Source: Calditrichota bacterium | Lineage (GTDB): Bacteria; Calditrichota; Calditrichia; Calditrichales; Calditrichaceae | Direction of reading: 5' to 3' | NCBI GenBank assembly: GCA_024278755.1 | Contig: JAJRSO010000037.1 | Span: 1-64,000 of the forward strand | Length of the DNA stretch: 64,000 nt | Shown: positions 1-8,846 of the stretch, in pieces | Numbering within the stretch: position 1 is the first letter of the stretch | Layout: the number at the start of each line of letters is the position of its first letter | The notes under the pieces: model-generated | Seen by the model: the letters and a program-made list of their open reading frames with translations, nothing else | Databases searched by the model: none | What the model was told of the DNA's origin: nothing | Made by a program: the position numbers and the translations under genes

Positions 1-1740
1 AGCGTCATCATGGCCTTTCAAAGCGTTAAAGACCTCATAATGCCAGTGTTCCAGCGGCGTGGTAATGTCATTGAATGTGAATTCCAGACGCCCCTTTACC
101 AATCGAACGGAAAGCCTGCCGTAACCCGGATGTTCATAGTCGCCCGCATATTCATCCAGCCGATGCGCCGGTTTGGTGCCCTTTTTGCGTTCCGCTTTTT
201 TAGTCGCTTTGGCTTCTTTATCCGCCTCTTTGCCTTTTTCTCGTTTTTGCAGTCCCTCTTTGTTCCAATCGTTTTTTTTAAGTTCAAAAATACGGTCTGC
301 CGCGTGACGGATTATAATTTCCGGCAATTCGGACTGGGATTTGTTGACCAGCGCCACCATGCCCACCCCGTCATTGGGAAACAGCGCAACCATTGCCGTA
401 AAGCCGTCGATGTTGCCGCCGTGGTGCAATCGCTTATGTCCGCGATAGGTATCGGAAAACCAGCCTAAAGCATAATCGGGTTGAGAAATCTCTGGATGCC
501 TGGCCGTGGCGCCTGTGGTCATGTGCGGCGTATAAATATCGGCGAGCGTGGCCTGATTAATTACCGTTTTGCCCTTAAACTTCCCGTTGTTCAAATGCGC
601 TATCAGCCAATGACTCATATCCTCCACGTTGGAATTGATCGAACCGGCCGGCCCAATCAGGTCGATCCGACGAAACGGGATTTGTTTTAGCCGATCCTCT
701 TCTTCCGTGTACGGCAAAGCAAAATCCCCGCTCTGCTGCGATTGCCGAACGGAAAAATTACTGGACGTCATTTCCAGCGGCTTAAAAATCCGTGTCTTAA
801 CAGACTCTTCCCATGTTTGATTGGTTATATATTCCGCCAGATAGCCGGCCGTCAAAAACATCAGGTTATTGTATTGAAATTTAGCCCGCAAATCCGCATT
901 ATTGTCCAAATAGCGCAGTCGCCGGACAACCTCTTTACGGGTCAGCTTATGATTATTATACCAGAGCATGTCATGGCGCGGCAGTCCCGACCGATGCGTG
1001 ACCAGGTCGCGCGGCGTGATGTGCTGCGAGATGTAAGGATCTTTCAGTTTGAAATCCGGCAGATAATTACGCACAGGCTGATCCCAGTCCAGTTTCCCTT
1101 CATCCACCAGCGTGCCCAGGACAAAGGTTGTAAAGGCTTTGGTGCTGGAACCGATGGCAAACAGTGTGTTCGCTGTTACCGGCAGTTTCTTTTCCATATC
1201 GCGATAACCAAAGCCCTGTTTAAATACAACGTCATCGTCGCAAACCACGGCCATGGCTAAACCCGGCACCTGCCAATCCGTAATCGCCTGTGAAATAAAG
1301 GCATCAAAACCTCGCAGGGAATTCTTCACTTTAGCGGCCTTTGTTACCGCGCGCCGGATTTGGAAAGCGAACGACTGTCCGGATTGATTAAACTTGCCAA
1401 TTATTTCCCGGCCGTCATCAGAGATTTCGCCCGTAAAAACCGCATTCCCCGGCACGTCCGGCAGTTTAAAACGAATTTTTTTGCCCGTATAGCTGATTTT
1501 GGTAAGCGGTAAATCCTTTGCCCCCTGCAGGGGAATGGAAATATCACCTGAGAGAATATTGTCATCCTTCAAAAAGAAATCGATGCCAATATCCAGCGCC
1601 TGTCCCGGCAGTTAAATTTGACCTTCCCAGTGGCCGGTTATGGTATTGGTATCCTTTGCCGATAGGTGTGTCAATCCGAAATTAATAAGTAGGAACAAAA
1701 CGACTGATTGGATTGAACGGGATTTGAACAACTTTGGCAT
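1..1740 (-). pseudogene. Serine hydrolase (class C beta-lactamase-like), interrupted by an early TAA; runs off the window
   Basis: Reading the minus strand from the ATG at 1740 gives a signal-peptide-like start (MPKLFKSRS, then a hydrophobic stretch), then WEGQI, then an in-frame TAA at 1612-1614 (codon 43). The same frame then continues without a stop to position 1. Downstream of the stop are the motifs of the PF00144 serine hydrolase family: SxxK as SSTK (Ser codon near 1147-1149), YxN as YNN, and HGG in HHGGNIDG. A Lys/Ala-rich linker and a DUF3471-like C-terminal domain follow. Homologues of this layout usually read a Glu or Gln before the LPG motif, so a GAA or CAA to TAA change is the simplest reading. 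A good SD (AGGAGA) precedes the ATG at 1740. No in-frame ATG exists between the stop and about 1254. It follows the S8 protease gene by 150 bp and may share its transcript. The gene is recently inactivated, misread in sequencing, or expressed from a non-ATG restart. The C-terminus lies outside the window. Confidence 0.75.
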
Positions 1741-1890
1741 GTTTCTTTCTCCTGATATTTATATTGTGTGATTTCGCAAAAAATGTATCTCATAGTTTTT
1801 TTAAAACCGTTCTGCTTCATAAAGTTGAACGTCTTGTTTTCTAATTACGGACTTCGTTGTCTGAACTTTCAAAGAGGTACCTGGTTTTGC

Positions 1891-3252
1891 TTACTCTTTC
1901 TCTTTGCTTATTCCTTTTACACTATTGATGAAAGCTGTCGGATTAACAACTGCGCCGGCGGTGGTCGAAGTGGCCGTTTTGATCAGCAATGCTTTTATTT
2001 CTTCCGCTGTTATTTGCGGATTTACCTGAAAAGCCAGCGCGGCCAGTCCGGCCAGATAGGGCGCGGCCCAGCTTCGGCCGCCTTCCCTTTCGTAAACATA
2101 CACATTCGTCCCCGTATGACCGGCCAGCGTTTTATTGCCGGTGGGAACGCGCAGCACATCATCGGGGAAACTGTATTTTCCGACACGATAACTCTCCGGA
2201 TTATCCGAATTCGCGTCTTCCATCCGTGTTAAGGTGCCAAAACGCCAATCGCTGGTATCGCACGTAACCACAAAGATGCCTCTTTCCCGGGCTTCGTTTA
2301 GCACGTTTTGCCATTCCTCATATCTTTTCTTCCTGGCAAAGCGGCCATCGGAAATACTGACCACACGGATGGTTTCATCTTTGGGCAGATGTTTATTTAA
2401 ATCGAAGATAATCCGCAGCGCGCGGATATAACCCGTATTATCTTTTTGCCACATGGGCACGGCAAACCAGGAAAGCGTGGCTTCCGGGGCAACGCCAATG
2501 CTTTTACCAACGGCAATGGACGCGATGGGCGAGCCGTGCATCTGCGGCGGGAATCCGGCCATTTCCGTGGCGTCGTAGCGTACCAGACGCGCGGCGTACT
2601 CTTCGTGATCCGTCAATAAGGGCTGATCGATCACCGCTATGCCCACGCCCCGACCGGTAATGCCTTGCTCGTGTAAAGAACGGACGCCCAAACCGGGATT
2701 TTTCCCGTCTTCCAACAGGCGGCGGGGATTAAACCCGGCGGGCAGGCAGTCCGCCCCGGGCCATTCGGTGTGGCTGTCAAAAGACAAAGTAGCAATTAAG
2801 GCCGCTTCTTTTCTCAAATCTATCTTTTTCAGCGAGACGTTCTGAAATCCCGTAAAGCGATTTAGTTTCTTTAGATCACGATTATTGCGCAGGGCGAGCT
2901 TTCGTTTCTGTCCGATATCCATTTCTTTGCCATTTACGACAAGGCGCGACAGTGTAAAAACCGCGTTTGTATCGCTTCTGTATTTCCCGAACGTGAATTG
3001 GATATCCGGATAAACGATTTCCAGAATATCCATACCGCCGTCCCTTTGCCTGTTTTCCCGTTGCGCTGCGCCTAATATGCGCTTCACATCCTGCGGTTCG
3101 GTCAGTTTGTAGGTGATATTGCCGGATTCTACCGCTTTTAAAACTTTTGTTGTTAGACCGAAATCACCGATTTGTGGTTTCACCGAAAGGCCGATTTGTA
3201 CACAGGAAAGTAATAAAAACAATATCCGAACCGGCTGTTGTTTAACATTCAT
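1891..3252 (-). CDS. S8 (subtilisin-like) serine protease, secreted
   Basis: This 453-residue protein starts with a cleavable-looking signal peptide (residues 1-24). A prodomain-like region of about 170 residues precedes the peptidase domain. The subtilase triad is visible: Asp209 in AVIDQP, His239 in MHGSPIAS, and Ser394 in GRSWAAPYLAG. The usual oxyanion Asn region reads VVTCDTSD, so an Asp may replace Asn, as in some proprotein convertases; that is an inference. The domain is compact and ends shortly after the Ser helix, so there is no C-terminal sorting domain. Expected role: export to the periplasm or outside and peptide hydrolysis, substrate unknown. The downstream gene on the same strand is the interrupted serine hydrolase. 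A tandem palindromic site lies about 90-125 bp upstream of the start. Confidence 0.85.
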   Translation of the reverse strand: MNVKQQPVRILFLLLSCVQIGLSVKPQIGDFGLTTKVLKAVESGNITYKLTEPQDVKRILGAAQRENRQRDGGMDILEIVYPDIQFTFGKYRSDTNAVFTLSRLVVNGKEMDIGQKRKLALRNNRDLKKLNRFTGFQNVSLKKIDLRKEAALIATLSFDSHTEWPGADCLPAGFNPRRLLEDGKNPGLGVRSLHEQGITGRGVGIAVIDQPLLTDHEEYAARLVRYDATEMAGFPPQMHGSPIASIAVGKSIGVAPEATLSWFAVPMWQKDNTGYIRALRIIFDLNKHLPKDETIRVVSISDGRFARKKRYEEWQNVLNEARERGIFVVTCDTSDWRFGTLTRMEDANSDNPESYRVGKYSFPDDVLRVPTGNKTLAGHTGTNVYVYEREGGRSWAAPYLAGLAALAFQVNPQITAEEIKALLIKTATSTTAGAVVNPTAFINSVKGISKEKE

Positions 3253-3339
3253 GATTAACGCCTTAAGATGTATGGGTTATACCACTTCAGCTCCATTTAT
3301 TAAAAAAATATTCTTGACAGAGAACGAAAACTTGAATGT

Positions 3340-3378
3340 CATTCAGGCTATGAATGATAAGCATTCAAACTATGAATG
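3340..3378. promoter_or_regulatory. Tandem operator-like palindromes CATTCA-N5-TGAATG
   Basis: Two identical inverted repeats, CATTCA-N5-TGAATG, occur at 3340-3356 and 3362-3378. Their spacing is 22 bp centre to centre, about two helical turns. A further TGAATG half-site lies at 3333-3338. The pair sits upstream of the S8 protease start, and a minus-strand TATAAC box (3276-3281) lies between. This looks like a binding site for a dimeric regulator acting upstream of that promoter. The regulator is not identified. Confidence 0.45.
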
Positions 3379-3511
3379 AAAATGCAAACCATACACGAAA
3401 AAATCATCGCCAGAATGGCGTTGATAATACCGAGACGAAAAGAGATTTTTAACATTGTTAATCCTTTGGCTTTTCAACCTGACTCAATTTAACAAACTAT
3501 CCGTCTGCTAA

Positions 3512-3560
3512 TTTTTTCTTCGTGTTCTCTGTGCGCTTCGTGTTCTTCTTGGTTATTTTT
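3512..3560. repeat. Degenerate 9-bp-period CACGAAG-type repeat
   Basis: On the minus strand this spacer repeats the unit CACGAAGNN about four times at 9-bp steps (CACGAAG, CACAGAG, CACGAAG variants). The rest of the 307-bp spacer 3253-3559 shows no gene. Similar 9-bp-period copies occur in other spacers (about 19297, 28548, 56704). Function unknown. Confidence 0.5.
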
Positions 3561-4279
3561 TAAAAATTCGGGCGCAGCACAATGCCAAATTTCATAAAGC
3601 TCTGTCCGCCCATGCCTTCTGCCGTATGAAAGCGGTCCTCATAAATCCGGCTGCCGCGAAATAAATCCATATAAAGACCGATTCTGTAATTTTTCACTGC
3701 TGAGAACGGATAAAAAGAAATTCCCAGCGTCGGGCCGTAATCCAAATTATTAAAAGTGTATTCCGGAACCGTTCCGTCATTGGAAACCGATTTGGAAATC
3801 GTATAACCAAGCGAAAAGCCCGCTTTCAGAATAAGCCGCGCAGAGCCGCTATTGCGTTTAAAAAAATGAAAATTGCAGGTCAGCGGCAGGCACAATTGCT
3901 GAAAGCGGATATCCCGACGGCCGGTAACAGAGAAAGACGGCATATCATAAGTGATGGTCTGATCAAAGGCCAGATAATCCAGACCCGTCTCAAAGGTGAG
4001 TCCTTTGAACCGGATTTCCTTATGCGCGCCGACGTTAAACCGCGTTCTTGTGGCCCCGCTAATGGCGTCCACGCCGGATACGCCGCTAATGCCTTCCATT
4101 GTGTTGTTCTCAACCACCCCGCCGGCGGTAATGCCGGCCAGATAAGAAACCGTTGGTTGCTCTTCGGGCGTAACGGTTTCATTTACCAGCTTGCTCTTTG
4201 AACTCATGCAGCCTTCCAATACACTCATTATTACAGCAAACATAATAAGTGGCAGAAAAAAGTATTTCTTCGATTTCAT
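3560..4279 (-). CDS. Outer-membrane beta-barrel lipoprotein, hypothetical
   Basis: The preferred start is the ATG at 4279 (MKSKKYFF), not the farther upstream one. It removes an overlap with the preceding gene and opens directly on a signal peptide with a lipobox-like LEGC. The mature protein (about 215 residues) is rich in alternating polar and hydrophobic strands such as FKGLTFETGLDYLAF and ends in Phe (RPNF), typical of outer-membrane barrels. The N-terminal part of the mature chain is Gly/Val/Thr-rich. It is the last gene of the minus-strand operon starting at 6985, 13 bp after the DUF6544-like lipoprotein gene. Function not known. The barrel assignment is inference from strand pattern and C-terminus. 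Confidence 0.7.
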   Translation of the reverse strand: MKSKKYFFLPLIMFAVIMSVLEGCMSSKSKLVNETVTPEEQPTVSYLAGITAGGVVENNTMEGISGVSGVDAISGATRTRFNVGAHKEIRFKGLTFETGLDYLAFDQTITYDMPSFSVTGRRDIRFQQLCLPLTCNFHFFKRNSGSARLILKAGFSLGYTISKSVSNDGTVPEYTFNNLDYGPTLGISFYPFSAVKNYRIGLYMDLFRGSRIYEDRFHTAEGMGGQSFMKFGIVLRPNF

Positions 4280-4292
4280 TATTATCCACCCG

Positions 4293-5102
4293 TTAGTACG
4301 GCAATGGTACATTGTACTCGATTTCATATATTTCCGGTTTATAATAGCAAAAATCACCGCCGTCCAGGTTCCAGATCACATCGGATTTATTCGGTATCAT
4401 AACGCCGTTAAATGCTTTGTATTCTTTGATTATAATTTCCCAGTCCGCCAGTTCGAACGTACCGTCTTTTTCCATGTAGCGTTTGGCGGTTATGCGTTCA
4501 ATCTGATTTTTTTCGTTGAAATAAAAGGTAGCCGAAGCCGAAAGACTATCACAGGTAATCGTTGCTTTAGCTGTATGTGAATCGAGTGATTCCCAGGTTA
4601 TGTAATCGTTTAAAAACACGGAAGGAAACCACACGCCTTCGGCCAAAAAGCGCAGGATTCCCCCCTGATCCACTTCCGCTCCATCGGCGTAAGCCACTTT
4701 GATGAAACCCAATAGTTTTACGGTCAGGTCGCCCTTGCCTCCGATAAAACGGTCGGTAGCGGTAACCATGTCCACTTTCCCCTGCCAGTAAAATTTCATT
4801 TCATCCACATTAAAGTACTGCACGGCCTTCATGGTTTTGAAATCCTGATGCGGCTTCAGGCGAAAGCCGCCGCCCTGTTTTAAACGCACGGTTTTCACTT
4901 TTTCTTTACCGATGATACCGGTGTAGCGCAGGTAGTTTTGCACGACCTGCGGCAACGATTTCAAATCATCTTCCAAAACCGCCGGCACATTGTTTGTTTC
5001 TATGTTGATGAACATATTGCGTACGGTTTTATTCATGCTTGAGCACCCCACGGTTAATTGTATTACTATGACCAATAATATCGTTTTGGTAATTGTTTTC
5101 AC
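4293..5102 (-). CDS. Lipoprotein of the DUF6544/DUF6920 type
   Basis: The 269-residue protein has a short signal peptide and lipobox LTVGC. The mature part contains LPQVVQNYLRYTG, a YFNVDEMKFYW segment, FLAEGVWFPSVFL and a late WNLDGGDFCYYK stretch. This order of motifs is what I associate with the DUF6544/DUF6920 family; no reaction is known for it. It is probably an envelope-anchored protein. Fourth gene of the putative sigma-54-driven operon, 40 bp after the alpha/beta hydrolase gene and just before the barrel lipoprotein gene. Confidence 0.7.
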   Translation of the reverse strand: MKTITKTILLVIVIQLTVGCSSMNKTVRNMFINIETNNVPAVLEDDLKSLPQVVQNYLRYTGIIGKEKVKTVRLKQGGGFRLKPHQDFKTMKAVQYFNVDEMKFYWQGKVDMVTATDRFIGGKGDLTVKLLGFIKVAYADGAEVDQGGILRFLAEGVWFPSVFLNDYITWESLDSHTAKATITCDSLSASATFYFNEKNQIERITAKRYMEKDGTFELADWEIIIKEYKAFNGVMIPNKSDVIWNLDGGDFCYYKPEIYEIEYNVPLPY

Positions 5103-5142
5103 TTTTTTCTCCCTTTTTGCTGATCATTAATTTTAATTAGAA

Positions 5143-6216
5143 CTACTCTCTGTTCAACACACGCTCAACAATCAGGCGGTTAAACTTTTCCGCCTCTTCA
5201 AAACAAGGCGAATGCGCCGAATATTCGAACCACACCAGTTCTTTATGCGGCGCCTGAAGATGTTGAAAATATTCGGCGGCCAGCAGCGAAGGAATTTGAT
5301 AATCATATCTGCCCAGGACAAAATAGACCGGAACCTTTACCTGCGGAACGATTTCCATCAGATTAAATCTGAGAAACTCGTGCTCCACCATTTCATCTTT
5401 TGCGGAGAGATACATCCCCCGGAATAAACCTATCCGGTTTAACAAGTTATATTCATCCGTAAAAAGCAGGATTTTGATAAAATGATTCCAATTCTTGTGA
5501 CCATACGCCGCGCCGCCGAAATGAATCAGCCACTTACGTTGAATGTCCGTTCCCTTCAATCCATTTCTGTAAACGCCGTTTAGCGGTTTGCCAATGGCTT
5601 CCAATTCGCTTATCGCCTTTTCATTACGTTCTTTGCGCGCCTTTTGCAAAACAAATTCATAGGATAATCGTTCCCCTTCCGGCATATTGGCCACTTGCCC
5701 AGTCCCCACATACGCATGAAACAATTCCGGATAGCGTTCAACAGCCAGCATACCAATGAGCGTCCCCCAGGAATGAGCCACCAGATAGACTTTTTCCTTT
5801 TGGAAACGCGGGCGCAGATAATTCACCAGTTCATGAATATCCGCAACAAACTGTGCAATGGTCATTGGCCGGTCTTCCAGCGCAAAATGATACGAACGAC
5901 CCGCTCCGCGCTGGTCCCAGTAAACAACTACAAAGTTCTTTTCCAGCTCACGATTATAATGCAGGAACAGTCCCGTTTCCGCCAAACCGGGGCCGCCGTG
6001 CAAAAACAGCAGCAAAGGATTATTTCTGTCTTCGCCCCGTATTATAATCCCCTGTTTTATGCCGCCCATATTTAGCGCCATTATTTCCGCGATACTGTTG
6101 TCCGAATCATGAAAAGGCGATGTGCGCGGGCGCAGCAGTTTTGCCGTACCGGTTATTAGCCCAATGCTTACGATTATAACCGTAAGGGCGACAGAATAAT
6201 CGTTTTGAAAATTCAT
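5143..6216 (-). CDS. Alpha/beta hydrolase, proline-iminopeptidase-like
   Basis: This 357-residue protein begins with a hydrophobic N-terminal segment that could be a signal anchor (residues 6-24). The fold signature is clear: LFLHGGPG oxyanion motif, VVYWDQRGAGRS, a nucleophile elbow AHSWGTLIGM (Ser), an acid in LGRYDYQIP and a late His in YSAHSPCFEE. The HGGPG and DQRGAGRS pair is typical of prolyl aminopeptidase-like S33 hydrolases, but many family members act on other esters or amides. Substrate not predictable here. It lies mid-operon, 34 bp after the small membrane protein gene. Confidence 0.85.
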   Translation of the reverse strand: MNFQNDYSVALTVIIVSIGLITGTAKLLRPRTSPFHDSDNSIAEIMALNMGGIKQGIIIRGEDRNNPLLLFLHGGPGLAETGLFLHYNRELEKNFVVVYWDQRGAGRSYHFALEDRPMTIAQFVADIHELVNYLRPRFQKEKVYLVAHSWGTLIGMLAVERYPELFHAYVGTGQVANMPEGERLSYEFVLQKARKERNEKAISELEAIGKPLNGVYRNGLKGTDIQRKWLIHFGGAAYGHKNWNHFIKILLFTDEYNLLNRIGLFRGMYLSAKDEMVEHEFLRFNLMEIVPQVKVPVYFVLGRYDYQIPSLLAAEYFQHLQAPHKELVWFEYSAHSPCFEEAEKFNRLIVERVLNRE

Positions 6217-6250
6217 GCAAACATTTCCTATCGTTTTTAAAACAACCGGT

Positions 6251-6685
6251 CTAATACAAATAAAAAGCCATCCATATGCAGACTACAGAGAAGAATAACA
6301 CAGCCGCATTCAGCCAGCGCATTTTTAGCCTGTCGTTAAGCGCCATTACCGCAAAGGTCCGGAAGCGGTCGTAGCGAAATATGAGCATACACATTTTGAC
6401 CGACGTCAGAGAAACAAAAACAGCCATAATCCAGCCATAATCTATGCCCAATGTAAACGCAGCGTACCAGGTGTAGGCAATAAGCGCCAGCCCCAGCGTT
6501 CCCGCCACATATAACCATTTTGGCTTTTGCCGCGCGTAGGCGCGGCCCAGTTCCCAGCGTTTCCAGCGTTCGCCGAAAATGCCCATCAAAATGCGCGAAC
6601 CGATGCCCAGCGTCGCCCAAAACAGGCACAAAACTTGAAAATAGTTAACTTCTGTCACAGCCGACTCCATATTTCCAGCAAACAT
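6251..6685 (-). CDS. Small integral membrane protein, hypothetical
   Basis: About 144 residues with four predicted hydrophobic helices (roughly 14-34, 57-75, 80-101 and 125-143) linked by a basic loop (GERWKRWELGRAYARQKPKW). The start could be 6685, or the ATG at 6670 (MESAV), which has a better-placed GGAAA. I do not recognise the family. Second gene of the minus-strand operon, starting within 10-25 bp of the previous stop, so it is probably translationally linked. Confidence 0.65.
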   Translation of the reverse strand: MFAGNMESAVTEVNYFQVLCLFWATLGIGSRILMGIFGERWKRWELGRAYARQKPKWLYVAGTLGLALIAYTWYAAFTLGIDYGWIMAVFVSLTSVKMCMLIFRYDRFRTFAVMALNDRLKMRWLNAAVLFFSVVCIWMAFYLY

Positions 6686-6694
6686 TTTAAATAA

Positions 6695-6985
6695 TTATTT
6701 TTCCTTCAAACGCCGCTCAATCCAAACGGTATGGTTCACCAAACCAAACTCTTTTAAAGCAGCCGATAGGCGTTCGCTCAAAACAGAAAAATCGTTTTCA
6801 TTCGTTTGCGCATCATATCGTAAATGGATGCTGAAATCGGTATCCAGCGCCGCATGCCGGTATATTTTAACCAGCGGCGCCTTTTCATCTGCATACACTT
6901 CTGTTTGCCAGCTGGCCAGGTACGCTTCTAAAGCAGCGTTATTCTTTTCCGTTGTGCGAATTTCAATCATTTCCAGACGCGTCAT
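6695..6985 (-). CDS. Small conserved-looking protein, possible dimeric alpha/beta-barrel fold
   Basis: The start is placed at the ATG at 6985 (MTRLEMIEIRT), because AGGAAG at 6994-6999 is correctly spaced and the predicted sigma-54 start site (about 7018) gives a 33-nt leader. The longer reading from 7012 would leave only about 6 nt. The 96-residue product alternates strand and helix (LEMIEIRT, helix, LVKIYRH, DFSIHLRYD, helix, NHTVWIERR), a pattern like ABM-type ferredoxin-like proteins. This is only suggestive. First gene of the operon. Confidence 0.65.
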   Translation of the reverse strand: MTRLEMIEIRTTEKNNAALEAYLASWQTEVYADEKAPLVKIYRHAALDTDFSIHLRYDAQTNENDFSVLSERLSAALKEFGLVNHTVWIERRLKEK

Positions 6986-7029
6986 CTGCACGACTTCCTG
7001 TTTGATTATCATTTTTTCATTTTACTATG

Positions 7030-7044
7030 GCCAATACCGTGCCG
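7030..7044 (-). promoter_or_regulatory. Sigma-54 (-24/-12) promoter of the 6985-3560 operon
   Basis: On the minus strand the sequence CGGCACGGTATTGGC has GG and GC exactly ten bases apart, and GGCAC matches the -24 consensus. Only one base of the TTGC block differs (TGGC). The transcription start would fall near 7018. The divergent gene encodes a sigma-54 activator, which makes this assignment much stronger. Confidence 0.75.
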
Positions 7045-7096
7045 GTTTTGTAACTTCATATAAAACAATGAATTGAAAAATAACCGTAAAACCAAC

Positions 7097-7134
7097 TTAC
7101 CATATACGGTAATTTTAATTGACATATATGGTAA
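7097..7134. promoter_or_regulatory. Candidate enhancer sites for the sigma-54 activator
   Basis: A palindrome TTACC-N6-GGTAA (7097-7112) is followed 22 bp later by a degenerate copy TTGAC-N6-GGTAA (7119-7134). They lie about 80-115 bp upstream of the predicted sigma-54 start site at about 7018, a usual place for activator binding. The second copy overlaps the -35 box of the activator's own promoter, which would allow autorepression. Binding is inferred. Confidence 0.55.
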
Positions 7135-7147
7135 TTACGAGCATATT
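7119..7147 (+). promoter_or_regulatory. Sigma-70-type promoter of the activator gene
   Basis: TTGACA at 7119-7124 and CATATT at 7142-7147 are separated by 17 bp, about 45 bp upstream of the ATG at 7192. The -35 box is embedded in the second operator-like repeat. Confidence 0.55.
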
Positions 7148-7191
7148 TATCTTATTTGGTAACAGGTCTCTTTTACGAGAAGGATTCCCCG

Positions 7192-8718
7192 ATGGATACA
7201 AACAGGTTCTTCCGCGAAGCCACGCTGCGCATCTGCGGCAATCTGGAAGTCGAACAAGCCTTTCTTTCCGTATTGCGTTTTTTACGCCGGGAAATGCCGG
7301 TTGACCGCATGTCGCTTCAGTTATACGAGAAAGAATTAAAAGCCGTACGCACCGTGGCTATAGCCACAGCCGGCGAAGCCAAAGAGGTCGATATTTTAAC
7401 GCCCCTGTCCAAAGAAGCGCAGCAACAGATTGAACAAAGAATCCGTCTTCAGGACGCCCAGCCCCATCTTCATTTAGTAAACAAGCAAACGCCGCGTATT
7501 TATCAGGAAATGTTTCGTTTCCACGGCATCCGGGCCACGTCTTTTATCGTTATGCCGCTGAATGTGGGCGATCGATACATCGGTTCCATGACGCTCATTA
7601 CGAAAAACGAGGTGTTTTCCCTAAAGCATGTGGAATTAATTTCTTTGTTAAAAGAGCCGTTCGTCATTGCCCTGTCCAATACGCTGCGCTATCACGAAGT
7701 AGTACAGCTTAAAAATATGCTCAAGGATGACAACCGCTATTTGTTTCAGGAGATCCGCCACCTTACCGGCGACGAGATCATCGGCGCTAATTTTGGATTA
7801 AAAGAAGTTATGAATCAGGTACAGCGAGTGGCGGCATTAGACAGTCCGGTGCTTTTGCTGGGTGAAACGGGCGCGGGTAAGGATGTGATTGCCAACGCCG
7901 TTCACTATTCCTCTTCGCGCAAAGACGGGCCGTTTGTTAAAGTAAATTGCGGCGCCATTCCCGAATCGCTGATCGACAGCGAACTGTTCGGCCACGAAAA
8001 AGGCGCCTTTACCGGCGCGCTTGCGCAAAAACGGGGCCGCTTCGAACGGGCCGACAAAGGCACGATTTTTTTGGATGAAATCGGCGAACTGCCCCTTCCG
8101 GCCCAGTCGCGACTGTTGCGTGTTTTGCAGCATAAGGAAATCGAGCGTGTGGGCGGCCACAAAACCATTCGGCTGGATATTCGTTTCATTGCCGCCACCA
8201 ATCGCAATCTGGAAGAAATGGTGCGCAACAAACAGTTCCGAGAGGATTTGTGGTTCCGCTTGAACGTCTTCCCCATCCGCATTCCGCCGTTACGGGAACG
8301 TAAAGCGGATATTCCGGCTCTGGTACAACATTTTATCAGTAAGAAGGCAAAAGAACTTAAGCTCCCGGGCGCGCCCCGCCTTGCTTCCGACGCGGTGGAT
8401 GTTTTGATGCGATACGATTGGCCGGGCAATGTACGCGAACTGGAAAATGTGGTTGAGCGGAATTTGATATTAAATCCCGAGGGCCCTCTGCGCTTTGAGG
8501 AATTATCCCGCGGTATGGCTCGTAATGCATCCGTCTTTGCGACAGAAGAAACATGGGAAACGCTGGATGCGGTAACCGTCCGTTACATCCGGCGCGTATT
8601 GTCAAAAACCAATGGCAGAGTCAATGGCAAAGGCGGCGCGGCCGAAATACTGGGAATAAATCCGAATACGCTAAGGAACCGAATGCGGAAACTGGGGATA
8701 AAGTACCATAAAAAATGA
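7192..8718 (+). CDS. Sigma-54-dependent transcriptional activator (GAF-AAA+-Fis HTH)
   Basis: The start at 7192 (MDTNRFFREA) is chosen for the GAGAAGGA ribosome site 8 nt upstream; an upstream TTG is in frame but unlikely. Residues about 10-170 form a GAF-type sensory domain (FhlA/NorR-like). The AAA+ domain carries Walker A GETGAGKD (about 224-231), the sigma-54-contacting GAFTGA loop (about 271-276, intact), Walker B GTIFLDEIGE and the LRERKADIP segment. The last 40 residues form a Fis-type HTH. No receiver domain is present, so the signal is probably a small molecule or redox cue bound by GAF. The divergent operon with its -24/-12 promoter is the obvious target. Confidence 0.92.
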   Translation: MDTNRFFREATLRICGNLEVEQAFLSVLRFLRREMPVDRMSLQLYEKELKAVRTVAIATAGEAKEVDILTPLSKEAQQQIEQRIRLQDAQPHLHLVNKQTPRIYQEMFRFHGIRATSFIVMPLNVGDRYIGSMTLITKNEVFSLKHVELISLLKEPFVIALSNTLRYHEVVQLKNMLKDDNRYLFQEIRHLTGDEIIGANFGLKEVMNQVQRVAALDSPVLLLGETGAGKDVIANAVHYSSSRKDGPFVKVNCGAIPESLIDSELFGHEKGAFTGALAQKRGRFERADKGTIFLDEIGELPLPAQSRLLRVLQHKEIERVGGHKTIRLDIRFIAATNRNLEEMVRNKQFREDLWFRLNVFPIRIPPLRERKADIPALVQHFISKKAKELKLPGAPRLASDAVDVLMRYDWPGNVRELENVVERNLILNPEGPLRFEELSRGMARNASVFATEETWETLDAVTVRYIRRVLSKTNGRVNGKGGAAEILGINPNTLRNRMRKLGIKYHKK

Positions 8719-8764
8719 AACCGTGGATCCAACTAATAAGTGCAACGCTTCTGTTTAAAAAATT

Positions 8765-8846
8765 GGGGTTAACCGGTAAATTCGGTTATTCACCAAAAAC
8801 CAATAGCCGAAAGGTCACTTATGAAAGGATACCACCGGTTAACCCC
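8765..8846 (+). repeat. Nested inverted repeats (structured leader) around a small ORF start
   Basis: A perfect 13-bp inverted repeat, GGGGTTAACCGGT (8765-8777) and ACCGGTTAACCCC (8834-8846), encloses a second stem TTCGGTTATT (8781-8790) and AATAGCCGAA (8802-8811, one G-U pair). Each outer arm also contains the palindrome GGTTAACC. The ATG of the small ORF at 8821 lies inside the outer loop. It could be an RNA structure controlling that ORF or the remains of a mobile element; neither is proven. Confidence 0.5.

Noticed and set aside
10-1260. Plus-strand open frames of 60-170 codons
   Set aside because: They are antisense to the clear serine hydrolase frame with its SxxK, YxN and HGG motifs.
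8765-8846. Integron attC site
   Set aside because: The outer arms do not match the core-site consensus (the residues after GTT are not all purines) and there is no integrase.
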